This document shows, piece by piece, positions 32,088 through 43,995 of a stretch of 64,000 nucleotides of DNA. Source of the stretch: Sipunculus nudus (lineage: Eukaryota; Annelida; Sipuncula; Golfingiida; Sipunculidae); assembly GCA_026874595.1 (NCBI GenBank), contig CM049321.1, positions 25,965,479 through 26,029,478 on the forward strand, read 5' to 3'. Both the position numbers and the translations under genes were made by a program. How positions within the stretch are numbered: position 1 is the first letter of the stretch; the number at the start of each line of letters is the position of its first letter. The notes beneath the pieces are model-generated. The model worked only from the letters and a program-made list of their open reading frames with translations. It did not search any database and was not told where the DNA came from.

Positions 32088-34765
32088 TTAACATTTGCTG
32101 ATTTGTAAGGAAATAGTGGTATATTATAGACATTTATTCAGAATGTTTGTTATGTGACTAAAATTGACCATTTTTTAAGTAAACGTTTGAAATAATCATT
32201 GCATTATATTGTTTTTACTTGATATGTAGTTCTTATAGGTGTCCCTGCATGAAAGCTATGCTTACGTGCATTAATCATTGTTACAGCAGCAAAAAAATTT
32301 TTTTAAAAATAATTTTCTTCCAAACAGCTGTGTTGTCACTCAACAGTAACATATTTACCAACAAGAAATTAGGTATATCGTGTAATGAATGAGTCATAAA
32401 ACCAGGCATTCCACGTATAATGCCTTGAACCTTTTTCATTGCATGAAATGCCTGAGAGAATCAGTCATTTTGTATAATGTCTGACATTTTTAGTCATTTC
32501 ACGTAATGCCTGTGTATATAAATGATTTATGTTCACTTGAGCGTGGATACGTGAGATATTTAATGGTATCCTGACATGTATGACAGTATCGTTCTACAAC
32601 ATGCAGTATCTTGTGCTGAATTGGAGATTCATATCTCTGCAAGTCTTTATTTATTTATAGCAGTGTTCAAGGGCATAAACAACAAAAAGACACGTGCTCT
32701 CAACATACTGGGCTGCCCGTGTATCAGGCTAATGTTTCAGATGTACCAAGTTTTAATCGCTCAAGCACTATAGAAGTGTGTTGTTGTGTTTTATTCATAG
32801 TACTTGTACTAAATACAGTAGTCAACTACAACCTCTTACGTTAAAGGTATATAAACATTTGCCATTATTATCTTATACTATAAGTTCATTTTGCCAAGTG
32901 TCAAGTGAAACCATCACGGCACATGGACTTTGTAACTAAAATTAATCCGTTTACACAATGTTATGGTTGTTCAAGTAAATAAAAGTCTGTTCACCATAAA
33001 AATTGACGTACAATGTCTGGAAACATTGGTTGGAAACACGGAATTCTTGATATTTGAAATGGCACGGTATGGCACCAGGTGGCGTACACGTATGCTTGTT
33101 TTACGCCACTGTTCGCGCCTGGTGCGAGTTTTCCTCTTCTTGAGCAAATGAGTAAGCAATCAGCTTCATGACGAAATATTGGCAAATATAATAATACTTA
33201 AGGAGGAAATAATTTTTTCATGTTAATATAATATACCTGGTGAATGAATGGGCATATTAAGTCTGATCTCAAATTACATGCCCATGAAGCTTCACAAATA
33301 CTATGACGGACTTGCCCGTTCTGTAGCCTTTTACCACCAAAGGTTATCTACATTTGGGATGATGTTGAGTTTCAGTATGTTATGACGAGGTAGCAAACAA
33401 GATGATGTATGTATAAACTTATCAGTCTGAATGAGTGTAAGGTGGCAACGGAATCAGAATGTTAATATATTCTCTCTTATATGGTGCTAAGTGGCTAACG
33501 ATACACACATGTATAGATACACTCATTATTTATTAACAGGAGAAATGGACAGCACCGTGCACAATGCTACTCTTTACAATACCACAAGGAACGAAACATA
33601 TATGTGGAATCTGCATCTGATATACGGTACGTATAAGGTTTATAAGCACGTATGTATAAAAGTTCACAAAATGCACATTTACTCATATAATCGAGAACAT
33701 TGAATGACCCTTATTACTAGATGCGAGTCCGACACTAGCTGTGACTACTCGACTCAGTAGGCAATGATAATTGGGCTGGTAAGCCTACTTGAGTCGTGAT
33801 TCAAGCAATATCGAGGAATGCATCGCAGTGGTCTTCCATCATGTTGCAATCATGTTGTGGTAAACAGCCCATAATCTTAACCTTATGCTTCCTATGATGA
33901 CCAAACACAAGAGAATACATGTGAACTCACAACTTAAACTGAAACCCCCGTCTCTATGGTTACGAGTCATTTCCTGTATCTCGTATAAGTTGGCTACGTC
34001 TAGTAACCCTCCCGGACCATTCTTGTATTCATGAAGTCAGAAATTCAACAAATATGCGGAGGGATTTACTAATAAGCTGAGGTAGAATGGAACTTTTCTC
34101 GCTCAAGTTTAGTGTTGTTAGACAGTACACTAAAATGCATATTTGCATCCTTATGTGGTCTTATAATGCGTTCCTGAGACCTAGATGTAATGGCACTCTG
34201 GCAGGCCAGTAATCTGGTCGTGATTTCAGAGAGCCGATATGGCGCAAGGCAGAGCTTTGCATTCCTTAGAATGTAGATTTCTAGTTTATACTGCAGTCAA
34301 ACCAATTAACATACATAAACAATATAATCAAATAAAGGTAAACAGAGAGGAAAACATACGTTTGCATGAGAAGTTGTGCACTTTATGAAGTAACGTTGTC
34401 TCTAACCATAATGACAATTAAAGAGAGCGAGGTCATTTTTCGAGACTAGGGACAAACCAGGACCAATACCAAGACAGCAACAACTGGTCCCCAGACAACA
34501 TGACTGAAAGCATGATCAAACGCTTTAAAATATAAAAAAACTGGGGCAATCATCATTAGCCAAAACTATGTTTATAAAGTAAAATATCACTACCAATGTA
34601 CAATCAATATTGATGTTCATTTATGTTATATATGGTGAAGTCTACCTAACACGACCAGCCAAAGTGGTCGTGTTATCAGGGTGGTCGTGATACCGGGATT
34701 TTTGTCAAGCGAGATATTTATTAATTTACTAAACGTTAATGATGTTGTTCGGATTCAGGATTGCT

Positions 34766-34826
<61 letters not shown>

Positions 34827-37800
34827 TTATTTTCGTTTTCAGTTCCTATCTTACTGGGCATGGTTGTGTCGCTGCTTGTATTTGCATGGAGCGGCTTCTT
34901 TGTGTATCTGCTGTGTTACCGCAGGGTAAGTAGACACACATGCACGTACATCTACTAAACACTTTTTTTATAATAAAGAGAGAACACAATTCCTGATAAC
35001 AGTGTCACGATAAATTTATCCATTTTGATAAAAAAAAGGTGGGTCAAAGACCAATTCTACATATAGCCGGATAATTTTATTGGCATGGTTGTGCCGTTTG
35101 TATACATCCATATATTTTCACACAACCGACATTTTCGCCGTTGCTTGGTAACGTTGACCGATTCTCGTTTGCTGTTTAAACGGATGAATGTATAGATGGT
35201 ACTAAGTTGTCTGTTTGCATTTACTACTGTGGGTGGGTTCATATTCGCGAGGTGATTTTTTTTTCGCGATTTTAACTTCTTCAGTGTTTCGCGAGGGTTT
35301 CATTATCGCGATTTACCATACTTACACAATGTACATAACCATTATTATACCAGTTACCTAATATGTTGCCAAAATCTTAAATATTGCACGCAGAGCTAAG
35401 AGAAAATTGAACGGGTGAAGAGTGATTCTTCATGCAATAGTGGCAGATATACAAAATATTGATATTATTTCAAATACGAATCTTAGAATTAAGGGTCTCT
35501 TTTTACCTGTTGTTTTCGCGATAATTGCCCCTCTACGAATATCGCGAATCTGAAAGCCTCGCGAACAAAAGCCAACTACGATATTCTTCACTGAGTGAAA
35601 TTGGGCATATTAATGATAAAGAACTAAGCCAGAGGTCTTTGAGAGGAAAGGGTTTTGGACGGAACATAAATCGACCACCTTTCCGTAAACATCCATCGGT
35701 TTATCCATGAAACCGTCATTATTCCTTCAATTTTCATACAATATCAAGTTATAATTAAACATATGACATACTTTACTTCCAGAATAAGAGTGATTTTGAT
35801 CCCGAGGATACACACCAACTTTTGTCCAGTGCGGGTGAGTTGATTAAAATAACCTGTAGCTATATTTTATACCTATGTTTTGTTTGTTTGTTTTTTTTTT
35901 GTTTTTTTTTGCAATGAATAAATACAAAATGGAAATAAAAAAACTGACTTCAAAGTTTAGAGAAAATAATGAAAATGTATGAAAATTAATGAAAATTTCA
36001 GACATAAGAAAGACATGCTAGATGATATACACTTAATTACTTAATTAATTGACCGAATTAGTCTGTTTTAGATGGATTATAATTAAAGGCTATTGTACGT
36101 AAATATTTGGTCCGGGTGGTACATTCCCTGAACAGTCCTCTTCTTGTTTTTCAGCGGTTGGAGAGAATAATACACAACTAGCGTACGTCTCGTCTGTTCT
36201 TGACACGTTTGATATGGTAGAGAGATTATCGTGGTTTGAGTTCTACGTGGACGTCAAAATGAAGGCGAGATATTCTGCAATAGTGTCTATTAAACCAAAC
36301 TCCAAGGAAAAAATGCTGGGATATTACACTGAAATGTTTAAAATGGTAGGTATGGATGCTAACAATTACTGTCGCAAGAGGTGCCATATCAAAATAAACT
36401 TGTAAGTTTTTCGGTAGTTGATTAGCTATTTTCCCTTTCAATATAACAATTTTAAAAGGATTTACAACCAAGAGCCTTAGTTTGGTAATTCGTATGAAAG
36501 TACGTGCAGTTTATGTGAAATTGCAAAGATGCTATCCATTGGCTTTGAATTAGATAATTTAAATTCTTGGACCGACAATGCCTCACTATAGACTCCCATG
36601 GTGACATACTTGAATATAATCCATTATTTTTAAATGTATTCTCGTATCTAATATACACTGGGAGTTACTATAGTTTGTTCAATTACACAAGTCCACCTGA
36701 TTTTTCGCAATTAAATATTTGCAAGTCGAGTGACGCAAAAACTGTTTACCTTCTGGACAGAAAAATGAAAATTTTTTAATTAACTATTTAAAAAAATAGC
36801 CTGCCTTTTGTCATTTTCCTGTAAACAATTAAAAACCATTTTATGAGAAACAAAATCCGTGCTTCTTTATGCACCCGATAATGTTCCCCTGTCAACATTT
36901 CGATCTCTTGATCAGGCGGATCATTTTAATTGTATGAATATTATTGTTTTGATTTGTAATATGAGATTCGTGAATATTTATGATATCGGTGATAGTGAGA
37001 GAATTTGAAGAAATTATTATCTAAATTTAACAACTCAACTCTTAATAGATTTGAATACTCTGGAAAACATTTATTTCAGGCCAAAGACCCGAAGATTACC
37101 ATGAGTATATATCTAGAGGGCGCTGCGGGTACTGGCAAGACCACGCTCACGAAACGAATACTGGTAGACTGGTGTCACGTGATTAAAGCCGAAACTCTGA
37201 AAGTCAAAATAAAGATCCCAGGGGACATTTACAACACTCTCAAGGAGTTTAAATACATACTACCTGTATTTCTACGAGAAACAATGGCAGGGGACAACTT
37301 TACCGATGCCATAGCTCGGTCATTAAAAATGGACACAGAACTGGTGAGCCGTTTGCTTGATGACGCCCTAAGCGGGGAGGGAAGAACTTTGATCATCCTT
37401 GACGGATACGACGACTACCAGGAAGTGACGTCAGACGTTATCACTCAGTTCGCAAAGAGACAGGATATGCAGAATATCGATCTGATGGTAACCTCGAGGT
37501 ATCTCCCTAGTAAACATTTCGAAAATGCAACAGATATATTCAGCTCAAGATTTCGTATTCTGGGATTCTCAGAGAAAGGTGCGGCATCATACATAAATAA
37601 GTTTTTCCACAATAAACCGACTGGGAAAATGCTTTTTACAGAAATAAAGAAGTCGGACGACGCAGTTGAATTGAGGAAGTACCCGGCGCTTCTACTATGG
37701 ATGTGTATCGTTTGGCGGGATCACCAAAAATCTCCTGGAACCGCGACAGATTTTTGCCAGGAGTACTTGGCTTACATACTAAGCAGGTTTGAAGAAAACC

Positions 37801-39539
37801 ATATCGGACGTTCAGAACGTCATAATTATGAAAACATTGTTCAGTCCTATGAAAATGATATCATGGAGATAGGCGGCGTGGCGGTAGAGGGTATGGCCGG
37901 GCATCGATTTGAACAGATGTTTCCCATTAAGGCTGTAGACAATTTAGGGACAAGAGCAAGGAATATCGGATTATTAAACAAAGTTTCTGGAACATCTGTA
38001 AAAGATTTGGTCTGCTTCCATCACAAAATCTTCCAAGAATTTTTTGCCAGCATTTATTTAACACAATGTTCAGATTCCCGGAGACAAGAGTTGTTTGAAG
38101 CCTTCCGAGAAACCTCTAGAGCCTTAAAAGAAACGGAAATGTTACTCAAATTTATCGCGGAATTTGGCGAGAACGAATTAGCCATAACTTTGGCAGATAT
38201 AATGACAGCTGGTGTAGTTGCCAAAACAACTGAGCCTTCATCGCAGTTGTCAGTTCTGTCCGAGAGTAAAACTGCCAAATGCACGCTTCCAGGAAGTATT
38301 GACTTGACTCTTGAAAAAAAATACAAAGTTCAACTGCTTCGGAGGTATCTTTCCATGGATGCGAAATGTCTTAGAGAACTGACGATCAGAATGCCTGAAT
38401 TAGGCCTAATTCGTTTGTTACAGTCACTGTTTGCGCCGGCTTTGAAAGTCCTACGGTTATTCCCCAGTGACATTGCCTATCCGGTGTCTCAAAAACAGTT
38501 ACAAAACATGCATCCCCAACCTGGTTTGATTCTAGATGAACTGTGTATAACAGGGTTCAAGAGGATATCAATGGACGATGCAGATGCTGTCGGTGATACT
38601 CTGAAGGACACTGTATCATTCAAGATGGATCAGATTGGATTTATAGAAGAAGATGCTATGATTAGTTTGTCTTCTTGGCTCAAGCGATCACGCAAGGTCA
38701 AAGAAATAAGAGTTACAAACTCAGGTGGTGTGGTTGCTGTTGAGATGGTAGCATGTTCGAAGGAGAATCCGTCCCTGGAGAAGATCGACTTTTCAGGTAC
38801 AATGATCCATGAAGCTCAGTTTTATCAGGCGCTTGTAGATGTAAGATTTCTCCACCAGGTGGCGGAACTGAGCTTACGAAGATGTGAGTCAGTACATAGT
38901 ATAGTAAGAGGTCATCTGATCAAACACGGCACACTGAAGTATGTGCTGAAAAGCGAACACCTCAAAGTTCTTGATTTGTATGGACACAGGACGGTGAAAA
39001 ATGTGTATTTGGAAATCGGACGCCAGCTGTGTAACCTCCCTCTACTTCAACAGCTGTCCCTGCCTGATTTGGACATTGTTTATCAGAGAACCTGTAGTGC
39101 TTTTGTGGAAAATATTCATCATGTCTCCAAACTTGAGGTTCTTGAGTTCGGCCGACTTTCCTTGGATAGCGTCGATCTTAAACAATTAGGAGAGAAGTTC
39201 AGCTCATGTGATCTGCAACTCTTGCACCTCAACATCAGCGGTGCTTGTTCGGTCCGCTCCGGAGAGTTTTCAGAATTACTCGGAAACCTACCGACCTCGT
39301 TACAGATTCTAGATCTTAGTCAGAACGCGATAGGAACAGAGGATCTACGTCACTGGACAAGGACCACGTCACAACTTACCAACCTCCACACCCTGAACAT
39401 GGCCGGCTGTTCTCTGTCTGACGAGGAGACAGTGACAGAGCTAGTTACTGGACTGACCGCTTTAAAAGACCTGGATCTGTCCAAAAATAACCTGGAGGAC
39501 AAAATTAAAAGCCTCAATGTTGCCTCCGTAAATATCTAA
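31864..39539 (+). CDS. Membrane-anchored NACHT-LRR (NLR-like) receptor, complete gene
   Basis: Six exons (70, 87, 83, 52, 191 and 2460 nt) join to 2943 nt, 980 codons plus stop, with no frame break. Residues 1-23 are a signal peptide; 24-52 a short ectodomain with three N-glycosylation sequons (N32, N37, N41); about 53-76 a membrane helix followed by CYRR, a positive-inside stop-transfer; 81-161 a cytosolic linker with no death-fold domain that I recognise; from about 171 a NACHT NTPase with Walker A GAAGTGKTT (175-183) and Walker B LIILDGYDD (265-273); about 480-975 leucine-rich repeats of the ribonuclease-inhibitor type. NLRs normally are cytosolic; here the NACHT and LRRs would hang from the membrane. 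The family role is nucleotide-driven oligomerisation in innate sensing; the ligand and output are unknown. Polyadenylation could use AATAAA near 40926. Confidence 0.9.
33540..33626 (+). CDS. NACHT gene exon 2, ectodomain
   Basis: 87 nt, acceptor TTAACAG, donor G|GTACGT, phase 1-1. Codes for 29 residues with sequons NAT, NTT and NET closely spaced, so the stub would be heavily glycosylated. Confidence 0.85.
34769..34821 (+). repeat. Poly-T run of about 53 bases at a splice acceptor
   Basis: The run lies about 20 bp before the acceptor of the transmembrane exon and functions as, or replaces, its polypyrimidine tract. Such a tract is likely to vary in length between individuals. Confidence 0.9.
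34843..34925 (+). CDS. NACHT gene exon 3, transmembrane
   Basis: 83 nt, acceptor GTTTTCAG, donor AGG|GTAAGT, phase 1 to 0. Codes for VPILLGMVVSLLVFAWSG and on to a CYRR end: one membrane helix with a basic cytosolic border. Confidence 0.88.
35246..35570. repeat. Intronic CGCGA-rich repeat
   Basis: TCGCGA-containing phrases at 35246-35330 and, facing them, at 35515-35570 suggest an inverted or foldback mobile fragment in the intron after the transmembrane exon. Confidence 0.35.
35783..35834 (+). CDS. NACHT gene exon 4, cytosolic linker
   Basis: 52 nt, acceptor ACTTCCAG, donor G|GTGAGT, phase 0 to 1. Reads NKSDFDPEDTHQLLSSA. Confidence 0.82.
36155..36345 (+). CDS. NACHT gene exon 5, pre-NACHT linker
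   Basis: 191 nt, acceptor GTTTTTCAG, donor ATG|GTAGGT, phase 1 to 0. 64 residues including VLDTFDMVERLSWFEFY. No known domain recognised; it occupies the place of the region just upstream of NACHT in NLRs. Confidence 0.85.
37080..39539 (+). CDS. NACHT gene exon 6, NACHT and LRR
   Basis: 2460 nt including TAA, acceptor TTATTTCAG at 37079, phase 0. An upstream Met at 37005 is in frame but lies in the intron beyond the acceptor. Contains Walker A, Walker B, a sensor-like VTSRYLPSK block and the family's post-NACHT helical region (including CFHHKIFQEFFASIYL), then LRRs such as SLQILDLSQNAIG and ALKDLDLSKNNLE. Having NACHT and LRRs on one large exon is unusual against the small exons around it. 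Confidence 0.95.
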   Translation, partial: AKDPKITMSIYLEGAAGTGKTTLTKRILVDWCHVIKAETLKVKIKIPGDIYNTLKEFKYILPVFLRETMAGDNFTDAIARSLKMDTELVSRLLDDALSGEGRTLIILDGYDDYQEVTSDVITQFAKRQDMQNIDLMVTSRYLPSKHFENATDIFSSRFRILGFSEKGAASYINKFFHNKPTGKMLFTEIKKSDDAVELRKYPALLLWMCIVWRDHQKSPGTATDFCQEYLAYILSRFEENHIGRSERHNYENIVQSYENDIMEIGGVAVEGMAGHRFEQMFPIKAVDNLGTRARNIGLLNKVSGTSVKDLVCFHHKIFQEFFASIYLTQCSDSRRQELFEAFRETSRALKETEMLLKFIAEFGENELAITLADIMTAGVVAKTTEPSSQLSVLSESKTAKCTLPGSIDLTLEKKYKVQLLRRYLSMDAKCLRELTIRMPELGLIRLLQSLFAPALKVLRLFPSDIAYPVSQKQLQNMHPQPGLILDELCITGFKRISMDDADAVGDTLKDTVSFKMDQIGFIEEDAMISLSSWLKRSRKVKEIRVTNSGGVVAVEMVACSKENPSLEKIDFSGTMIHEAQFYQALVDVRFLHQVAELSLRRCESVHSIVRGHLIKHGTLKYVLKSEHLKVLDLYGHRTVKNVYLEIGRQLCNLPLLQQLSLPDLDIVYQRTCSAFVENIHHVSKLEVLEFGRLSLDSVDLKQLGEKFSSCDLQLLHLNISGACSVRSGEFSELLGNLPTSLQILDLSQNAIGTEDLRHWTRTTSQLTNLHTLNMAGCSLSDEETVTELVTGLTALKDLDLSKNNLEDKIKSLNVASVNI

Positions 39540-40191
39540 AAATCAGAGTATCATACATGATAGCGTTCTGCAGAAGTTTCTAAAGCATTCAAAACACAGC
39601 ATTGTCCAGTTTGCACCTACAAAGAAAGTATTTAAAAAAATCAAATCAGGTTTAAACCTGTATAAATAGTATCTTCACTAACTCGGACTTATATTCCAAG
39701 ATTAATTCATGCATAAGTGATTGTGTATTTGTGAATATCCCTAATAATGTTTCTTGATCCGGATCATCTTCCGGATCCACACAAAGATCTAATCGATTCT
39801 ACTTTGGCCCATTCCCGAAATGCCATGAAAACACACATGCACGCACAAACACACACGAATGAGTATGAACGCTTTCAACAACCTTAACCTTTGGTTCCAC
39901 AGATGTGAAGGATTTAAAAGAAAAGAAATACATGTATTAAAGCAGAAAATATTCAAAGTAAAGTTATGTCATTTTATCATTTTATCATAACTTCAGGTCA
40001 TATGACGTCACAGCTTAATGTGTGACTATACCCGTTTAACACTGCAATGTTTAAAGAAAAAAGTTCAACAGATGGTAATATCAATAAGACGTGTCACGTT
40101 TTCTGTATGTATTTTAACAGAATTAAAATATAGCCATGGTTGATGTGTATTTATTGATGTGACTATTATAATAACTCTTATCATACTTGTT

Positions 40192-40236
<45 letters not shown>

Positions 40237-42521
40237 CAGGATCCAATTGTTTGTATGACAAACATGAAAAGTCATTCAAAAGGGTACCTCAATGAAGGTG
40301 TAACATTAAGCAAACCATCAAATGCTTCCTTGCAATATTCAACAAAATGAATAATTTTATATTATTACGCATTTAATAAACAGTTCATTTGCCGCTTTTT
40401 GCCTATTTTTACAGATAATATAAGAACATTCCTTTAACTTTGGTTTACCTTCATAAGTTGGCACAGGAACTATAATTTTTTGTCGCCGTTGGATGGTTTG
40501 TCTGTTAGTATCTTTACTCAAATTTTGATAAAATGTCATGATGGTCAGGTTAACACCCGGGAACACTTTGTTTTATTTTGGAAGTAAAATTGATCACTCT
40601 AATATTGTTTCGTTAAAAGAATGTTTATCATTTGAAAAACTGGCAAATTAGACTGTCACCGTTTACTGTATCAGAAGGGAAAGGTCCTAAAGAGATTCTA
40701 CCTCCTGCAATGTTCACAGGTGTCACCTCATTGGAGACGCCTTAATTCTGGTTGACACAGATGACCTGTTATGTAACTTTTGAGTTGATCAACTAAAGAC
40801 TATATGACACATTTTTCCTCTGCTTGCCTAAATAAATTCCTTAGCCGACTACCGACCGCCAAAATCCGAGCCATGGAGAGTGCCTTGTATTAGTTATTAT
40901 ATCTAGTTATACAATCCATGTAAAATAAATAAAGTTTATATTTATATATTTTTCTTGTACTTTTGTATCACCAACGAATATTTTATGAGGATTCTGGTAT
41001 CATCCCGGAAATAGTGATTTAGAACATTTCACGAGGGAGATATTATTGAAATTATGTTAGCAGCAGTAATCCTGTTTTTGTTCATATCAAGTCCTACATA
41101 TCCACATGACTTGTGCAAAACACTAGTTTTCCTTTCCAGTTAAATTTGAAGAAAAAAAATAAGAGAAAATAACAGAAATTCCATCTTGGAAAACTTTAGC
41201 CACAGACTGCTGCCCCTTTCCATTCTGCCATCTGGGGAGTGAAGTGTGAACTACAAATTGATATTGTAACTAAAATGAGTTTGTGATGTAGATCGGTGCT
41301 GTTGTCGAGTCTACGCTATCCGAGTCTGATTGAAAGTCCTAGTCTGAGTCATAAAAAACGGGTCATATGGAACCCGAGTCCAAGTCCGAATCCAATATGT
41401 CTCCTTATTATAATAATTTGGAAGAGTGAAATTTAAGATTATCACGTGAGTTTTTATGTAAATCTATACACACGCGCTTTTTACATGAATGTATAGATCT
41501 TCTGATGAAGAGCTATTTGCTAATAATTAGTCTTTTTTGTAATACTCCTGTTAAAAGTACGAATATTTATATAATCCCTCATAATATTTGAAAGAGCTTT
41601 AGTTTTTCTACTGGACATCAGATGGAGTGGGGCTGATTTCTCGAGTCCTTACCTCCGAATCCGAGTCCCTAAAAAAGTGGACTCAAGTCCGGACTCAAGT
41701 CCAGGTCTACATCACTGAAACAGATATATTATGTCTCCTCTCACTATGCCCTCCCCCCCCCCCCCATATCTGAAGAAACATATATGGACTACTTCAAAAG
41801 TTGTTGGGTTCACAACCATCCTAGAAAGTAAAATGAGCACGTTATCACGTACGAGTTAAAAGTCAGGAAAGCCATATTTATATACTTAAGTATTTTCCAT
41901 TGCAATGCGCCCCCCCCCCCCCCCCCCACTTTTAACGACTATGATTTGATAAGGGTCCAGAAATACAGGAGGAACGTACTCAGTGGACATTCTCAGGGTG
42001 GGGATTCTATATACAGAAAAAGTTTAGTGGCCAATAAAATCATATCTTCCTAGCAGAAACCGAAGGAACTTTGAGGAAATGACCGCGTCCTCCCCCACTA
42101 ATTATATGACATGTACTTTGGACTAAAGCTGAAGTCTACGTGTATCACTGTCTATAGTAAAGAAACCCTTCATGCTGTTATTAAATCACTCCATTTTTTG
42201 TTCATTAATGTTTTGTGAATATATTGTATTCTATAATTAAAGACGTTACCTCAAACAAAAAATATAATAATAATATTAGGTACACGCTAGGCAGTGAACT
42301 GACATATATTGGCATGCTATATAATAAATCAGTTTATGATGAATTTATCCGACAGTTTTAAATGGAACGATAATGGATGATAATATAGCATTACTCGTAT
42401 CAAAGCACGCGTCTTATGTAGCAACAAAGCAGCTCCCGTTTAAACGATCGATTTGGTATGAACTGCTGAGGCCCTACGCTGTCTAATGTCACGACCAGGT
42501 AGCGGAGGATTAACAAACAAC
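39540..42521. other. 3' UTR and intergenic sequence
   Basis: No further gene is seen. AATAAATAAAG at about 40926 is a plausible polyadenylation signal. A (TA)n tract lies at 40196-40231 and poly-C runs at 41752 and 41911. GAGTCCGAGTC-like phrases at 41300-41720 recur at 61035-61150 and mark a dispersed repeat. Confidence 0.5.
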
Positions 42522-42570
42522 ATGGCTGGTCTTCAGTTACTTATATGTGTAGGTCTGGAGTTTCTTGCTG
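42522..42570 (+). CDS. Lectin exon 1, signal peptide
   Basis: ATG in AACATGG context, 16 codons plus 1 nt, donor G|GTAAGT, phase 1. Hydrophobic leader. Confidence 0.82.
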
Positions 42571-43811
42571 GTAAGTCACAAATGTGAAGTATGAGAAAGC
42601 AGATTCTTTTTTATATCAAGGAAAATATTAACTATATAACATGCACGTTACTGTTTTAACTTAAAATATGTCTTCATTATTAATTACGGTAAGACCGCTA
42701 TTGCATCTCGACATCTTGTGTTCATTTAGTTTAGTACCTAACCTTTGAGTAATGCATTAAAACTGGAAAATTCCATAGTGTATTCTAATACATTTGAGTG
42801 AACTGCCAGAACGTTTCACTGCACTGCGCTAAAATATGATTCAAGCTTACGTTTAATCAAAATGACATGTATTTTAAACTTCTAAATTGTCCAACGTTTG
42901 CATACTATATTGCACTGAGGGAAAAAAGCGTTAGTTACTGCCAATAACAAAACTACCCCATTACATTAAGCGGAAAAAGGGCACGTTTGCCAGGGAAATG
43001 TGACATTAGTGTGTATAAATGGAAAATAGCATTCTCAATTATATAGAAAGAAATCTTTAAGGTTTGATTAGCGTTTAAAAATTATAAAATTGTCATTTTT
43101 ATCTAAAAATTTGACAAGTATTAGGCCATGTCAGAAAAAAAATGAAATATATATTACATCTTTAAGAAAACGTAACATGGTACTTGACCTTCAACCCCAC
43201 ATGGGGTATACGTTAACTCACATGTATGTCCAAAGAGAATCGCCACATTCTCAATTGCCGGTTGGCTGGTAAATTGAATGAAGGCTTGATTGACCTTTTG
43301 GATTAGGACTTTAAGTGGTTTGCAATTAGAGCTTGAGCACTAATTATATTGACATGCTGGGCCTTGTTTATTGACTCTTTATGTAGTGCAAGCCAGAGTA
43401 ACCCGATTACTTCATTAATTGACCTGTTTATTTACCCTTACATAGTGCAGGGATCTTAAGCTCCGCCCCCTTCAGAGATTGACACTTACAGACTTGACAA
43501 CGGCATTAAAATATCTTTTATATACATGATAAACTGAGTAGAGTTATTCAAGAGAGAGGGGGGACTATAGATATAACTATGGACTCATGTTATAGATTTC
43601 TCACTTCCATTCGCATTTCAGTTAGCCCAAAAGTATAACATTATTCTTACCAGACCGTTCTGGCCATTTTCTGAAAACAGTAGTTTTGACTTACCACCTG
43701 ACGAAGAAGCCTGTGCGCTCGTGTCTTAATAAACACGTTAGTCTAAAAGGCTCAACTCTTTATCTTTACCTACGCTTCTACTACAGACTCACACGGCTAT
43801 ACCACTTTAAA

Positions 43812-43881
<70 letters not shown>

Positions 43882-43953
43882 TGTATATATGAACAATTAA
43901 GAGCAAGCCCACATTTAGCATGCAATTACTTAAAAAGAATTGTAGCTTTATAG

Positions 43954-43995
<42 letters not shown>

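Noticed and set aside
37005-37079. Start of the NACHT protein at the in-frame ATG 37005
   Set aside because: A strong acceptor TTATTTCAG lies between it and the conserved NACHT start, and the upstream exons join in phase to give a leader and membrane helix. A minor internal-promoter form cannot be excluded.
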